A DNA stretch of 64,000 bases. Origin: Cricetomys ansorgei (Eukaryota; Chordata; Mammalia; Rodentia; Nesomyidae). The stretch covers positions 225,001 through 289,000 of the forward strand of contig JAMJFZ010001264.1 in NCBI GenBank assembly GCA_026225945.1, read 5' to 3'. The notes under the pieces are model-generated. The model did not search any database. It saw nothing but the letters and a program-made list of their open reading frames with translations, and had not been told where the DNA came from. Of this stretch, positions 12,104 to 23,656 are shown in pieces. Numbering within the stretch: position 1 is the stretch's first letter; each line of letters begins with the position of its first letter. The position numbers were made by a program, and so were the translations under genes.

Positions 12104-12213
12104 TGTTTTGAGATAGGGTCTCACTGTGTAGCCCAGGCTAACCTGGAGCTGGCGATCTTTCCTCCTCAGCCTCTCAAGTGCGAGGCTTACTGGTGTGACC
12201 CACCATACAGCTG
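12104..12213 (-). repeat. B1 SINE (antisense, diverged)
   Basis: TTGAGATAGGGTCTCACTGTGTAGCCCAGGCTAACCTGGAGCT, followed by CTCAGCCTCTCAAGTGCGAGGCTTACTGGTGTGACCC, reads as the reverse complement of B1. Confidence 0.85.
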
Positions 12214-12744
12214 AAAACTCTTTCCTAACATGGTCAAGTCTTCTGTCATGGTCCCTGCTTTGTCAGTAGCTCCGAAGCAGCCTCTCTAGCAATTAGATGC
12301 AATCAAAGCCAGAGGAAGACCTTTTTCTTTGGGCTTTCTGGGTGATGCAGATGCCCAGTGTCTCTAGGGGAGAGATCCCATGAGATCTTTAGGCCTGAGC
12401 CCTTTTTCTTCAGTAGGGAACAAGAAGATCTTGCCATTAGTAGGCATCTCAGACGTTATGTAGCTCACATTCCTACCAGAAGTTCCGCCAGCTTCTGCTT
12501 CAGCGTCTGGGCCGCCGGGAGCTAGAGATGTAAGGAAGTACGCCAATGTGCATTTCCTGCCCACTCCTCTCCAAATACAAAACTGACTCCAGATGTGTGG
12601 GAGCCTTTCCCTCAACTCTCTCTCAAGTCAATTATGATGCTGTCTACCTGGAGATCATGTGTTTTCCGGATTGAAGGCTTGGTCTCTTATGGCTGCCTCC
12701 TTACTTTAGGTGTCAGTCACAAATTGTCATCCGTATTTCTGACT

Positions 12745-13215
12745 TTATAGATCGGAGTTCCCAGGATACCCTTCTGAAGCTCAATTAATTTGTTAAAGCA
12801 CATGGTAGAACTCAAGAAAACATTTTGCTTATGCTATGCTACTTCTTACAAAGGGATTTCAAAGTGTACCAGTGGCAGATGGAGACAGATGAAGGGTAAG
12901 GTATATGCAAAGGGGCTCAGAGCTCCTATAAACCCTATAAATGCACCCGCTTTCATATGCCTCCATGCATTCAGCTCTCAGAAAGTTATCTCGACCCTGT
13001 CCTTTTGGGGTTTTAATACAGCTTTACTACACAGACATTCACATCACCTCAACGTTCAGCTGCTCTGCCCTGCTTGAGGTTGGTGTGGCTGAATACACCG
13101 ACCATCTAATTTCATGTTGGTATCTGCAGTGATCAGACTCTGTCTTACAGCTGTCGAGGATCCCCCAGTGACCAGTTACGTCATTAGCATCCAAAAGCTA
13201 TCCTTACCACACTAA
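12745..13215 (-). repeat. ancient ERVL/MaLR-type LTR remnant
   Basis: A run through CTTCTGAAGCTCAATTAATTTG, a GACCCTGTCCTTTTGGGGTTTTAATACAGC-type block and a GTGACCAGTTACGTCATTAGC block resembles an old mammalian ERVL-class LTR shared by many placental mammals. The assignment is from remembered pattern and the ends are approximate. Confidence 0.4.
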
Positions 13216-14740
13216 AATATCCACTTGTATATTCCACACTTGTCACCAGAGCTCTTGACCTTACCTTATGGAGTAGATCGCCAGATTGTGGTGTTGAATC
13301 TCAACATCCATCTCAATCCATGGATAACCTCAAACCTTGGTCCCGGCTTTCCTTTTAGAAACCACATAGGAAGAGACCATTCTCCGATGCTTGGCAGCCT
13401 TTTAAGTTGATTGAAACCCTCTCACAAGTCTAGGAAACACTGAAGCCTTGTTTAGTTATCCCCCACCCAGTCTTTCTAGTATCTCATAAAAGAGATATTT
13501 TGACCTGTAAGTGAAAATACTATTCTGTACCAGGAAGGGAGTGTGGTTTTCCATACGTGGTATTTGTAGAGCATTGTTACTGATGCTGCTTGACTCAGGT
13601 GTCATATTCTATTGGCATGCCCACAGTTTTATTAGTCTTTTGACCTGGGAGTGGAGGTAAGGGCTCCTGGCTCCTGACACATGACAGTGGACAACTATGG
13701 CTCCTAGCTGGGCCAGGTTGCAGTCCTTTATTTTCTCTCTTAGTCTCCTGTTTTCTTTTTGAGTGAAAGGTTACCCAAGTATCTCAGGCAGCAATTTTAA
13801 AAGCTTAAGTTTGAATTAAAAATTTCAATTTACAGTATAGTTAAAAGTGAGATAGCCATGCCTGTATGCTTCTAGCTCCCCTGTGCTAACATTGGACCAT
13901 AACTGCAAAAGTGTTTCTCAAAATGAAGACTAACCGCTAATTACAGGCTTTGTTTGACTTCGTGAGATTTTTCTCTACTGTCTTTATTCATCCAAGAATC
14001 CAGTGTTGGGTCCCATGTGGTGTTGCACTCAGTTACATTTTATTTTAAAGCAAAACAACTTGCTTTCTTGCTTTATTTCTTGATTACTGATGAATGCCTA
14101 GTGTGAGTTTTACACACTTTCAACAGTATTTTCTTTCACATTTTATTTTCTTTCACGCCTTTTGCCCTGGAATCAAACTATAATTTTGTCTTGCTTATTT
14201 TAGGGTTCATCTGTGTTTCTGAAGACAGGGGAACTATCTAGATTATGCCTGAGATTCACCCCCCCCCATACTATGGTAGATCTCTTTCAACTGAACTTCT
14301 AATGTAGAGAGATTCCCCAGAGGAAGCCTGGACGGTGGGATCCAGGGACCCCTTTCTTTGAAAGACACTTTATGTTTTATGGTTTGGTGCCCCAGCTTCC
14401 TGACCTCCTCTCTGGGGAAGGCGGCCTTCACTGAGGAGTCCCCGTCCCTGCGACCACTCTCACAGCACAGCCTGGCCTGCTACAGACATGTGACGATGTG
14501 TGCTTCTCGTTTGAACATATTCCTTTCCTCTGAGGCCAAGAACCACACATCCTTCTTATGACTGCTTGGAGCTGTGAGGTATCCCTCACACCCGGTGTTG
14601 CCATCCTCCTCCTCCTCTCTGCTTTTCCTTAGCATGTGGGATGTTGCTGTGTCTAAGGTTCCAGACGCTTCCCACCACTGCTCTTGTCTAGCACTCCCTC
14701 TCTCCTTTGCTCAGTCATACTTTATCAACTCTGGCAGCTA

Positions 14741-14850
14741 GGCTCTCTTTATTGTTTAATTTTAAATTAAAATTAAAATTTATTTAAGTTTTAAATCAAT
14801 TAAATTGAATTAATCAAATTTAAATTTTATTGTTTAATTTTAAAAGAATC
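14741..14850. repeat. AT-rich, nearly self-complementary tract
   Basis: About 110 bases are composed almost wholly of ATTTTAAATTAAAATT-type words, with repeated TTTAATTTTAAA on both sides. The tract borders a (TG)n run and a B3 SINE. Confidence 0.7.
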
Positions 14851-14864
14851 TTCACTTATTTGTT

Positions 14865-14870
14865 ATTGGT

Positions 14871-14906
<36 letters not shown>

Positions 14907-15070
14907 ACGCGTGCATGCCACAATGACACAGCACACATGTAAAGGTCAAAGGACAACATAGTGGAGTCTATTCTTTCCTTCTTTCTTTATGTGGGTTCTG
15001 GGGGGTCAAATTTAGATTGTCAGGCTTGCATGGCAAGTGCCTTTACCAACAGAGCCACAGCGCAGGCTCA
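14865..15070 (-). repeat. (TG)n run and antisense B3 SINE
   Basis: (TG)n at about 14869-14903 is followed by GTGCGCACGCGTGCATGCC, AGGTCAAAGGACAAC, TGTGGGTTCTGGGGGGTCAAA and GTGCCTTTACCAACAGAGCC, which is the antisense B3/B2 order. Confidence 0.75.
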
Positions 15071-15354
15071 GAGGCTCTTTCTTCATCTTCATGCACAACA
15101 CCGGGGATGGTTTTATTGTTTTACAGTACAGCAACACTTCTTTCAATCCATGTTGGACCAATCTTGTTCTCTGATAAAGTAGATTTATGAGCAACAGTTG
15201 CCTCATAAGTTTTGGAAAATGCTGGACTGTTCCTTGGAATTGTTCCTTGTCTGTTCATTTTTAGGATGTAAGATATGAAAGAACAGCAGGAGGGAGGAGA
15301 AAGTCCTGTCTGTTTTGTGATCCATAGTTAGCCAGGTCCAGGAATGAAGCTAGC

Positions 15355-15505
15355 CCTACACGCAGAAGCAATGTGACCTTGGATCAGTCACCCTCCCTTG
15401 TCAAGACTCTATTTCCTAATCAGTAAAAAGGGGGTTACCATGCCTCCTGTGGGGGTTCTTTTAGAATAAAAAGAGATGATGCAGATCAAGGCATGAAACT
15501 CCATT
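15355..15505 (+). repeat. MIR-like fragment
   Basis: TGTGACCTTGGATCAGTCACC, followed by a CTATTTCCTAATCAGTAAAAAGG segment, is the MIR 5' to core order. Confidence 0.6.
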
Positions 15506-16617
15506 GTGTCTACTAAATGGCATTTTCTATTGTTATCTCTTGGGGAGGGGCTCGAGGATGTTCTGGGTATCTCATGGCTTACACACTCCTTTTGCCAAAG
15601 AGCCACCATTTCACAAATATCTCCTCATCCTCTTTGCCCTTCTATTTCAGATGCCTCTGAATAGCAGGCAGGAGGTATCAGGGTGGTATCAGGGTGGTGC
15701 AGAGGGCTTGTCCTTGGGTGTGGCTGGGTGCATGAACTGGAGATGGGTGGTTTTCTACAGACTTGTGTGTCTCAGAAGGAGTTTTTAGTTTTGGGGCATT
15801 CTGGCTCGTGCCATATCCAGGGAAGTCAGTGAAAAGCATCAGGTGAAAATAGTCTTTCAGTGACCTCTGGTGCTAATTAAAAGCCAAGCAAAAATGGGAG
15901 AGCTTTACTAATTTTTGTAGTTTTTCTATAACAGGCTAAGAACCTGAGATTCATGGTCGTTGTGATTTGTGATCCTTCGCGTGCCCAAGTGTTACCTTGT
16001 TATTAAGCACCACCTTTCCTGCATAAAGCTGCCCTGGTGTATCTCTCTGAGTCTGATGGAGTAGGGTGTCACTACTTTTTAGAAATGGATTACACTCCTT
16101 TCTGGCAAGGCCATGCGACCTGGCAGTTACCTGGTAGTGAATGCTTCTGAGCTGAGGCCGGAGTCGCTTCTTCTGTCCCTCAGCAGGCCTGCAGGCGCTG
16201 TCCTTTCAGCCATCCTGACTGATGTCCTCCTGGCCTTACCCAGCCTTCCACTCAGCACCTGTTGTTCACAGACTTCTACGCTACGCCAGTCTCTAATGCT
16301 ATCTCTTAGCTGCAGAAAAGCAGAAGCCAAGGAGACACTGATTTCCAAGCCATTTAGCTGAAGAGACAGCTGAAAGTCGGCGCAATAGTATCAGCACAGT
16401 TTGTGATATGAAGGAACTGAGAGGTGAGACATCGCTACGAAGTCAGTGTTGTCATTCTTTTTAATAGGCCAAGGGGCTACTCATTAAAAAAGTAAGAGCA
16501 ATTATTGCAAGTACTCTGATAAACATTATATTGGCAAAAATGCATTTAGTCATGTTTCCTATGTTCTTTACAGCAGCATGTTCAGTACTCCAGTATAGTA
16601 ATAATCACCTTTTATCA

Positions 16618-16642
16618 GAACACACACACACACACACACTCA
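16618..16642. repeat. short (CA)n microsatellite
   Basis: About ten CA dinucleotides form this tract. Confidence 0.9.
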
Positions 16643-17439
16643 CCTCTCTTCCAACACTTAGACACCTCACTGCTTGCCTTACCTGTTTATGTAAATGTTC
16701 AAATTCTAGTCTTGGCGTACTGGATTAATTGCATAAGCTTCAGCTAGATGGTAGGCTGATGTTTTTAAATACTGTTTCAAAATTCAGTTGCCTACAGATC
16801 TATCCCCAGCTTTTGGAATTGATACAAATTCATGAAAATTCAGGCTAATAAATATGTTCCAGACATATATCATGTGCTAAGAATAAAGAAAAAGACGGGA
16901 TTTCTTGTCTTGAAGATTTCTGTACAGTGCTTATCGTAGAGTAAACATGCAATCTCTTTGATTGTTTTTTGTGGTCGCTAGTATTATCAAAGAGCATACA
17001 TTTTATATTATGACTCCACAAGCTCTTCCCAGGCTCTGCCTGGTTTATTAACTGGCATTTCTGACTGGTAAGCAAGAAGCAGTTGTAATTGCTGGGCCCT
17101 TTGGGTTGTTTTCAAAATACAGTTTTACTTCTGGCTAGAATCAGCCATACAGTTCACTGACAGAATTATTTCTTGCTCTCCACCCAACGAAACTTCTTTT
17201 CTCTATGGAATCTTTCTCTTTTAGTGTATTTGTTTTATCTTCATAACACAGAAGAAGTAAAAACACAGGATACTTGAGTCAGGGATAAGCCAGAATAAGA
17301 ACTTAATTCTACCAATTACCAAGTCCGGATACTTGATACTGAAACAGAGGGCTTCGGCCCTCTCTGTAATTGGAAGCTGAGTAGAGTTTATCTTTGGTGC
17401 TTAAAAAGCTACGGGCAATGTTCAGATTTAGACAATGCT

Positions 17440-17650
17440 TATCTCTTTTCCACTGACTGAAACCTGGTTTTTGGAAATGCATTCACACTTAATAATTTTG
17501 ATTAAAATGAGTCGGAAATTAGTGTTGTTGCTTCAGAATATATAATCTATATTAGTGCCTGTAATTAGTAATTTTCCATGCTCAACCTCTGGAAATAAAA
17601 ATGGCCACATGTTAAACACATTGCTGTGTTTTACATAACGATGAGGGTAT
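17440..17650. promoter_or_regulatory. candidate intronic enhancer, AT-rich, homeodomain motifs
   Basis: This repeat-poor stretch has several TAAT cores: ACTTAATAATTTTGATTAAAATG near 17487-17510, and TAATTAGTAATT at 17562-17573. It looks like conserved non-coding sequence by composition alone. Conservation cannot be tested from one genome. Confidence 0.3.
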
Positions 17651-19179
17651 CAAGGATGTTCATAATTACTGCACCCTCTCTCTACAGGAGCTGCTACCTT
17701 AAGTACTTCATGGGAGTATAGCATCCAGTCTTCTTTTGGAGCTGGTGATTGAGGCAGTTTGTTATTCTTCCCATTCTGCATTGAGCAGGATGAGCCTGGA
17801 GATGTTAGCGAAATGCTGCAGGTACCATTCAGCTAGCCACCCAAAGGGACACAGTTCAAACCCAGGTGGTCTAGATGCAAAGTCTGCTTTGCATCTGCTC
17901 CTCAGAAACATTCATACAGATTAGAGCGGCCCTTTAGTTGGCGTCTCACATTTTACTGACAGCTCCCTGGCCGTGGTGGTGATCCGGGAATTCACTAAGA
18001 CTTCCTACCTGAGAGATCCCAACCAAACTACATTGCACACATAATTAGAGCAAGGAAAACTAGGTGCTATTAACTGAGTTTACACCCCCACTCGTCATCA
18101 GTCTCAAGTTCACTTTCTGCTTTAGCCTATAGTTATTCCGTAGCCCTCATCACTATCCTGTACGTTTTATGGGCATCTCCTATAGCAGCAGGAAGCAGGG
18201 AAAGATGCCAGATCAACATAGTGTGTGGAAATGTAAGGGATTAAAAAGGACATGTCACAAACTGTAAGTGATTTTGTTTTGTTTTGTTTTTGCAGTTATC
18301 CAACCAACTTCTGGTTCTGTTCTTGTGTTTTATTTGATGGCAGCAGAAAAACTTTTTCCTACTCCCACTTCAAGCCTTCTAGGGGAGAAGTATCACAGTG
18401 TAAGCCATTGCCCTCACTAAATGAATTTGGTCTCACAGTGGACTAGGTCAGTACAACTAACAGGCTTCTACAAGCTGACCTGTGATAGTCCCACGCCCAG
18501 GAGACCTGAGCTCAGATTTGTTTCTCCATTGGCAGAAATAACATTGTGCCTTTATCTCTCCACCTCTCAACTGGGTCCTCTCTGCAGACTTCGCAGGGTG
18601 GCCGGTGAATTCAGGGTGACAGTCTCTGTGTAGACAGAGCAATTCGTCCCCTGTGCTACATGTCCCAGGGACACATTTTCTCTCCACTATAGTAAATGAA
18701 GGTCGTGGAGGAAGTGCAAGAACATGCTGGCGTTCTTGTCCTGGCAACCCAGCCACCACCACCTACTCTCAAATGTCCAGCCTCAGGCTTGGAGGTGATC
18801 TGAAAATGCTTTAGAAAGACACTTCACCTAGGCAAAGGAGAGTCCTAGTCCTCATTTCCTTGTGCCTTTGTGTCTGTGACTAAAGAAAATCCCAGTGTTT
18901 TCTAGGGATTGTGGCAAACTCGTTTATGGCTTCTTCCGAGTCCTGTGGAATTTTTATGTTGTAAAAGCAAATATCAAAGAATGTGATTTAAGACCCATTT
19001 GGATTCTCAGTGGTCCAAACCCAAGTTTGCATTCTGGAGGCCAGAGGCTCTCTTAGGACCAGAAATTTGAATATTTGAGTACGGACAGTGGACCCAGGTA
19101 GTATTCAAGGTAGTGTGTCCAATTGCCTCCTCGAAAACCAGTGAGGGTTGAAAAGCTGACTGAACCAACTCAGAATCCA

Positions 19180-19368
19180 GTTCATCCAGAAGTTTGCTGA
19201 ATTCTTATGTTGAGCCTGGGTTTGGTATATGGAGCATATAGAAGCATACATTTGACAAATAAGCAAATATTTTGGGGCACAGACACTATAACAGCCTGGT
19301 CTACGTGCTGGATTGATAACTTTGCCCTCGGGAAGTTTGCATTCTAGTGGAGGGAGACTATTTATAAC
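19180..19368. repeat. L2-like fragment
   Basis: The GGGAAGTTTGCATTCTAGTGG and GGGCACAGACACTATAAC segments resemble a LINE L2 end. The call is tentative. Confidence 0.35.
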
Positions 19369-19455
19369 CAAGGCACTTTAGATTATGTGTTGCCCCTCAA
19401 AGTATTCACCCCTTAAGACATCATATGTACTTTTACAGAGGTATTTTATTATAAA

Positions 19456-19456
<1 letters not shown>

Positions 19457-19493
<37 letters not shown>

Positions 19494-19652
19494 TGCTCAT
19501 GTGCCTGCCTGCAGAGGCCAGAGGAGTGTCAGTTCCCAGAACAGGAGTTACATGTGGTTGTAAAGCTGCCTTACAGGGGTGCTAGGAACCAAACTCTGGT
19601 TCTCTGAAAGATGAGCATTAGCTCTTAACCATTGAACCATTCTGCAGCCCCT
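19457..19652 (-). repeat. (TG)n and antisense B3 SINE
   Basis: (TG)n at 19457-19490 is followed by CTGCAGAGGCCAGAGGAGTG, GGTGCTAGGAACCAAACTCTGG and GCTCTTAACCATTGAACCATT, the antisense B3 order. Confidence 0.85.
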
Positions 19653-20259
19653 CCATGCAGTCTGAGATCTGGGATTCTGTAACCCCCAGGTGAGCAGAAT
19701 GTCTAGGAAAGGAAGATTGTGAAGCACGGTTCCAAACGGTGGTGGAGCTTTGGGAGCTAGAGTTGGGGGTGCCTGGATCAGCAGTTCTTCCTGTGTGAGG
19801 TTTGGTGCTGTGCCAGGGGGAGTCTGGAGCTAAGACAGAGAATACAGTGATAACTGTCCGTAGAGTGAACAGGTGTAGTTGGGGTTGTAGGATGAAGCAG
19901 ACAAAATTCTAAGGAGCCAGATGATGACATTTGTATTTTGGAAAATGTAATATGTCCTAAAAGCTTGTCCAAGGCAAGATAGTATCAAAAATACACATTT
20001 AACTGTTTCCTGTGCTTTATCTGACAGCTTTGGGTATAGTAAGAATTAGTGAACGTGAGAGAGGGGAACCAACAGGGTAGTGATTAATACTAGAGCTGGC
20101 CACCAAGTGGATATTTGATGTGTTGGTTGGTTAACTACAAAGAGAAAGCGATGTAATTCTGTCCGGAGAAGACACGTGTTTCCATTTCCCTTGTGTACCA
20201 GGATTGGCCCCGACCAAGCACATGGAGGCTCCCCATCCTGGGCCTAGAGTGAAAATCTT

Positions 20260-20273
20260 GTTGCCTTGGCAAC
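20260..20273. promoter_or_regulatory. candidate RFX X-box (perfect palindrome)
   Basis: GTTGCCTTGGCAAC consists of two perfect 6 bp half-sites (GTTGCC and GGCAAC) with the 2 bp spacer preferred by RFX factors. It lies about 0.5 kb 5' of the CpG-dense core. RFX binding is inference. Confidence 0.5.
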
Positions 20274-20379
20274 TCTCTCCTGCTGTTGCTCAAAACCGTT
20301 TGAATTACACCCCTGCCAGGCAGTCACCAGTGGCTTTCTTTTCTTCTCTGCTCATTTTCACTGGCAGAGCCCTGCTGGA

Positions 20380-21030
20380 GGCGGGCTTCAGTGCTGGCCG
20401 AGCCTGAGGAAGCTTCCAGGCCTGCGGGCTGCGGGCTACTGCAGGCCTGCGCATGCATTGCATTCTCTCTCTCCGCTCATCAAAAAGGGACGCTTTAGAA
20501 ATGGAAGAGGCCAGTGCTGCAGAAGCACCAGCGCCACCCTGACGATCGCACATTTTTTTATGAGAAAATGTAAATATAAGAGGCCGGCGGCGGTAGGAGC
20601 CATATGTTCCCACATGTAAATCTCCAATAGCCGTCGGCACGCTCTTCAATTAGAGGCCTCCCCATTTGAGTTCTAATGAGCCCGATGCCTAGTGTAAACA
20701 AGCGGCCGCGTCTGAAAGAAGAAACTCACTTTCCAATTACAAGTGTACTAACATTTCTCCCTCGCTTAATTCCACGCCGAGCAAAGCGCCCACGCGGCTG
20801 CGGAGGCGTGCGGGCCAGGTCGGCGGCGAAGGGTCGTCGGGTCCGCTAGCCGCCCCGCGCCGCCGCTCCTGTCGCCAGTGTGTTCTGTCAGGCTGGGCCC
20901 GGGATTAGGGCGCACCCCGCGCTCCCGCGCCGCGCCGCAGACTTAATTAAAAGTAATGCCAAGGTAAATCCGCCGGCTCTGGCTGGCGGGGACGCGCCTT
21001 CGGGCTGGCCTACAACAGGGGGCCTTCGGA
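20380..21030. promoter_or_regulatory. intronic CpG island with homeodomain and forkhead motif cluster
   Basis: By hand count, 20761-20940 holds about 30 CpGs in 180 bp, far above the CpG-poor surroundings. A NotI-type GCGGCCGC lies at 20702-20709. Interleaved AT cores are CAATTA (20647-20652), CTAATGAG (20673-20680), CAATTA (20734-20739), TTAATT (20766-20771) and TTAATTAA (20943-20950). A forkhead site GTAAACA lies at 20694-20700. A strong donor-like AAG|GTAAAT lies at 20961-20969. There is no recognisable coding exon. It may be a developmental enhancer, an alternative Lmx1a promoter or a promoter for a non-coding transcript. The sequence alone does not decide. Confidence 0.6.
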
Positions 21031-21036
21031 AGCAGG

Positions 21037-21285
21037 TGGTGTGTGTGTGTGTGTGTGTGTGTATGAGCGCATGTGCGTGTGTGTGCGCGTGTGTGTGTGC
21101 GTGCGTGTGTGTGTGCGTGTGTGTATGAGCACATGTGCGTGCGTGTGTGCGTGTATGAGCGCATGTGCGTGTGTGTGCATGTGTGTATGAGCACGTGTGC
21201 GTGTATGAGCGCATGTGCATGCGTGTGTGCGTGCGCTGTGTGTATGAGCGTGTGTGCGTGTGTGTGTGCATGTGTGTATGAGCTC
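21037..21285. repeat. long imperfect (TG)n tract with TATGAGC interruptions
   Basis: About 250 bases of TG, GCGTG and GCATG are broken repeatedly by TATGAGCRC units, giving a minisatellite-like pattern. It adjoins the CpG island. The reading frames through it (Cys-Val or His-Thr) are not genes. Confidence 0.95.
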
Positions 21286-21807
21286 ACGCTTAGATAAGGG
21301 ATGTCACTCCTTTGGAGATGGACAGGGCTATCCTCCCCTTCCTTCTCACCTCCACCCCTGCCCTCACCACAAGCGTGCTATCTGCACTGGGATTTCCTCT
21401 TTACTACAGAGCTCTGAGTTCTGGCTCAAGTTTTGGTTCCCCAGTCTCCAGTGTCCTGTGCCACAGATGCCCAGCCTTGAGAAAGCCAGGGGCAGGAATA
21501 GGTGGGGGCTGGGTGTGAGGTTATTGAAATATCAGTCAAGAAGCGGGGCACCCTCCTGGTGTTCCTTAGGCTCTCTTGAGGGTGCTGAATATGAACATTG
21601 CAGACCCTTGGGCCTCCTGACATTCGTGCTGAAACTGGTTTCTATGGATGTTTTCTGTTCGACAGGAGCTGGTTGGAAGTTGCTTGGTTTCAGATGGGAG
21701 AGTGATGGATAGATTAACTTTCTGCCCTACTCTCCACACCACAAAGAATTGAAGCTATTATCTGAAAAATCCCAGAAACATCAATAAGCAGAAAATCCTC
21801 ACCAGAT

Positions 21808-21822
21808 CATTCAAATGCAAAT
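21808..21822 (+). promoter_or_regulatory. perfect POU octamer in a SOX-POU-like arrangement
   Basis: ATGCAAAT at 21815-21822 is an exact octamer. It is preceded by CATTCAA where a SOX half-site (CATTGTT) would sit in a SOX-POU composite. The SOX half is imperfect. Confidence 0.35.
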
Positions 21823-22240
21823 GGATCTCCTTCTTTCATGAATTATCTACCCAAGCAATTACTTTAGTTTTTAGTTTGGCCTTGGCGGTGGTAAAGACTT
21901 CTGAGAATTAGTCTCACTAAGTCCACGACTGTTTGTTTATTCCTTACTCTGTGATTGATGCTAACTAAATTAAATTGAGGCCAGTTCAGCAAACACATCA
22001 GGGGCAGCTATCTGTTAGCTGCTGAGTTAGCTACCAGTGATTACAAGTGACAGGAAACCACCCCTGTGTTCCAGGCACAGGGCTCCTTAGTAGGTAAGAA
22101 AATAACTACAATAAAACTCTGCACCAGTTATTGTAGAAATGCATTGTGTAATATATGATACTTGTGTGAGCAGTGAGTCCCCTTGGGGAGTGTGTGTGTG
22201 TGTGGGGGGGGGTTAGGTGCAAGTGCCTTTTGGAATTACT

Positions 22241-22392
22241 TGGGGTTTAGTGGCACACTCCTGTAATCAGAGCATCTGGGGAGTTGAGGCAGGAAAATCA
22301 AGAGTTCAAGGTCATCCTTGGTTATATGGCAAGTTCAAAGCTAGTCTTGTTTACTTGAGACCCTGTCTGAAACAAACAACAAACAAACACTA
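22241..22392 (+). repeat. B1-like SINE
   Basis: TTAGTGGCACACTCCTGTAATC, a GGAGTTGAGGCAGGAAAATCAAG segment, GAGTTCAAGGTCATCC and GAGACCCTGTCTGAAACAAAC are in B1 order with an A-rich tail. Confidence 0.85.
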
Positions 22393-22904
22393 ACAAACAC
22401 CCGGAAAGTGTTCAGAAAGTGTTTCACAATGGTATGACATTGTGGCTTGGGCTTGACAGAGCAGGTGACTTGCAAGTGGTGAAGGGCAAGCAAACATGTC
22501 AATAGAGAGGGTGGCATTGCCTCTCCCATTCCAAGTGCAGAGTCAGGTGATACCCGGGCACTGAAGGACAGACTGGCTCATGGGGCTCCTTTGGGGAACT
22601 GCTATGTCGGTGAGTGGTGAAGCTGGTGCTTAAATAGGGAGGGCTCATGTACTGTATTAGAGTATTTCCACACCCGACCTTAGCCAAACAGTGGAGAAGC
22701 GATTGAATACACAGTGAAAAGCCTGATGGGAAGTTTTTGACACAGTAGGTTAGTTAGTTCTTTTAAAAGAGAAGCAGGGAGGATGGGTTAGAGTGGGTGA
22801 TGCTCCATGCCAGGAAGGGGAGTGAGCTACTGTAGCTAGGGGAGGGAGCGAACCAAACCACAGATTAGAAGCTTCGAGTAATTTGATCATTTTCATATTC
22901 AGTC

Positions 22905-23010
22905 ATATTCATTTCAATTCATGTAGCGACTCTCTGTTATGTGCTAGGCACCACTCCTAGGGCTGCAGGACGTCATGGTGAACAGAACGGGTTAAACAAG
23001 CCATCTGGCT
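22905..23010. repeat. L2-like fragment
   Basis: TGTTATGTGCTAGGCACCAC, followed by CTAGGGCTGCAGGACGTCATGGTGAACAGAAC, matches a common L2-type core. Confidence 0.5.
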
Positions 23011-23194
23011 TAAAGGCCAGAATTTAAATTAGCATTGAATAAAAGCAGGACGCTCACATGGAGTTGGCATGAGTGTTTCTAGAGTGTGTAGACGATGTCA
23101 TGGCAGAGAAAAAAGATGTCCAGAAAGCGAAGAACCGTATTTTACAAGTGTTTCTACTGATGTGATTGAGTTTGCAGGGCTATAAGAAACATGA

Positions 23195-23656
23195 ACACAC
23201 ACGTACACACACACACACACAGACATACACACACATACACACACACACAGACACACATACACAGACACACACACACAGACATACACACACACACACACAC
23301 AGACACACACACAGACACACACACACACAGACACACACAGACACACATGCATACACACACACACAGACACACACACACAGACACACAGACACATGCACAC
23401 ACACAGAGACACACACACACACAGACACACACACACACACAGATACACACACACATACACACACATACACACAAACACACATACACACACACACACATAC
23501 ACACACACATAAACACACAGACAGACACACACACACAGATACACACACACATACACACACATACACACAAACACACATACACACACACATACACACACAG
23601 ACACACACACAGACATACACACACACACAGACACACACACACACACACACACACAC
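23195..23656. repeat. long (CA)n tract with AGACA/ATACA variants
   Basis: About 460 bases of CA carry periodic CAGACA, CATACA and CAAACA changes. The 50 or so bases from 23441 recur from 23537, a 96 bp higher-order duplication. It has no coding meaning. Confidence 0.97.

Noticed and set aside
15855..15885. CTCF-like GTGACCTCTGGTGC
   Set aside because: Several mismatches to the core compared with the sites at 1105 and 55163.
20204..20649. Frames of 114-117 codons on both strands near the CpG island
   Set aside because: High GC removes stop codons. The two strands overlap and neither shows a family or start context.
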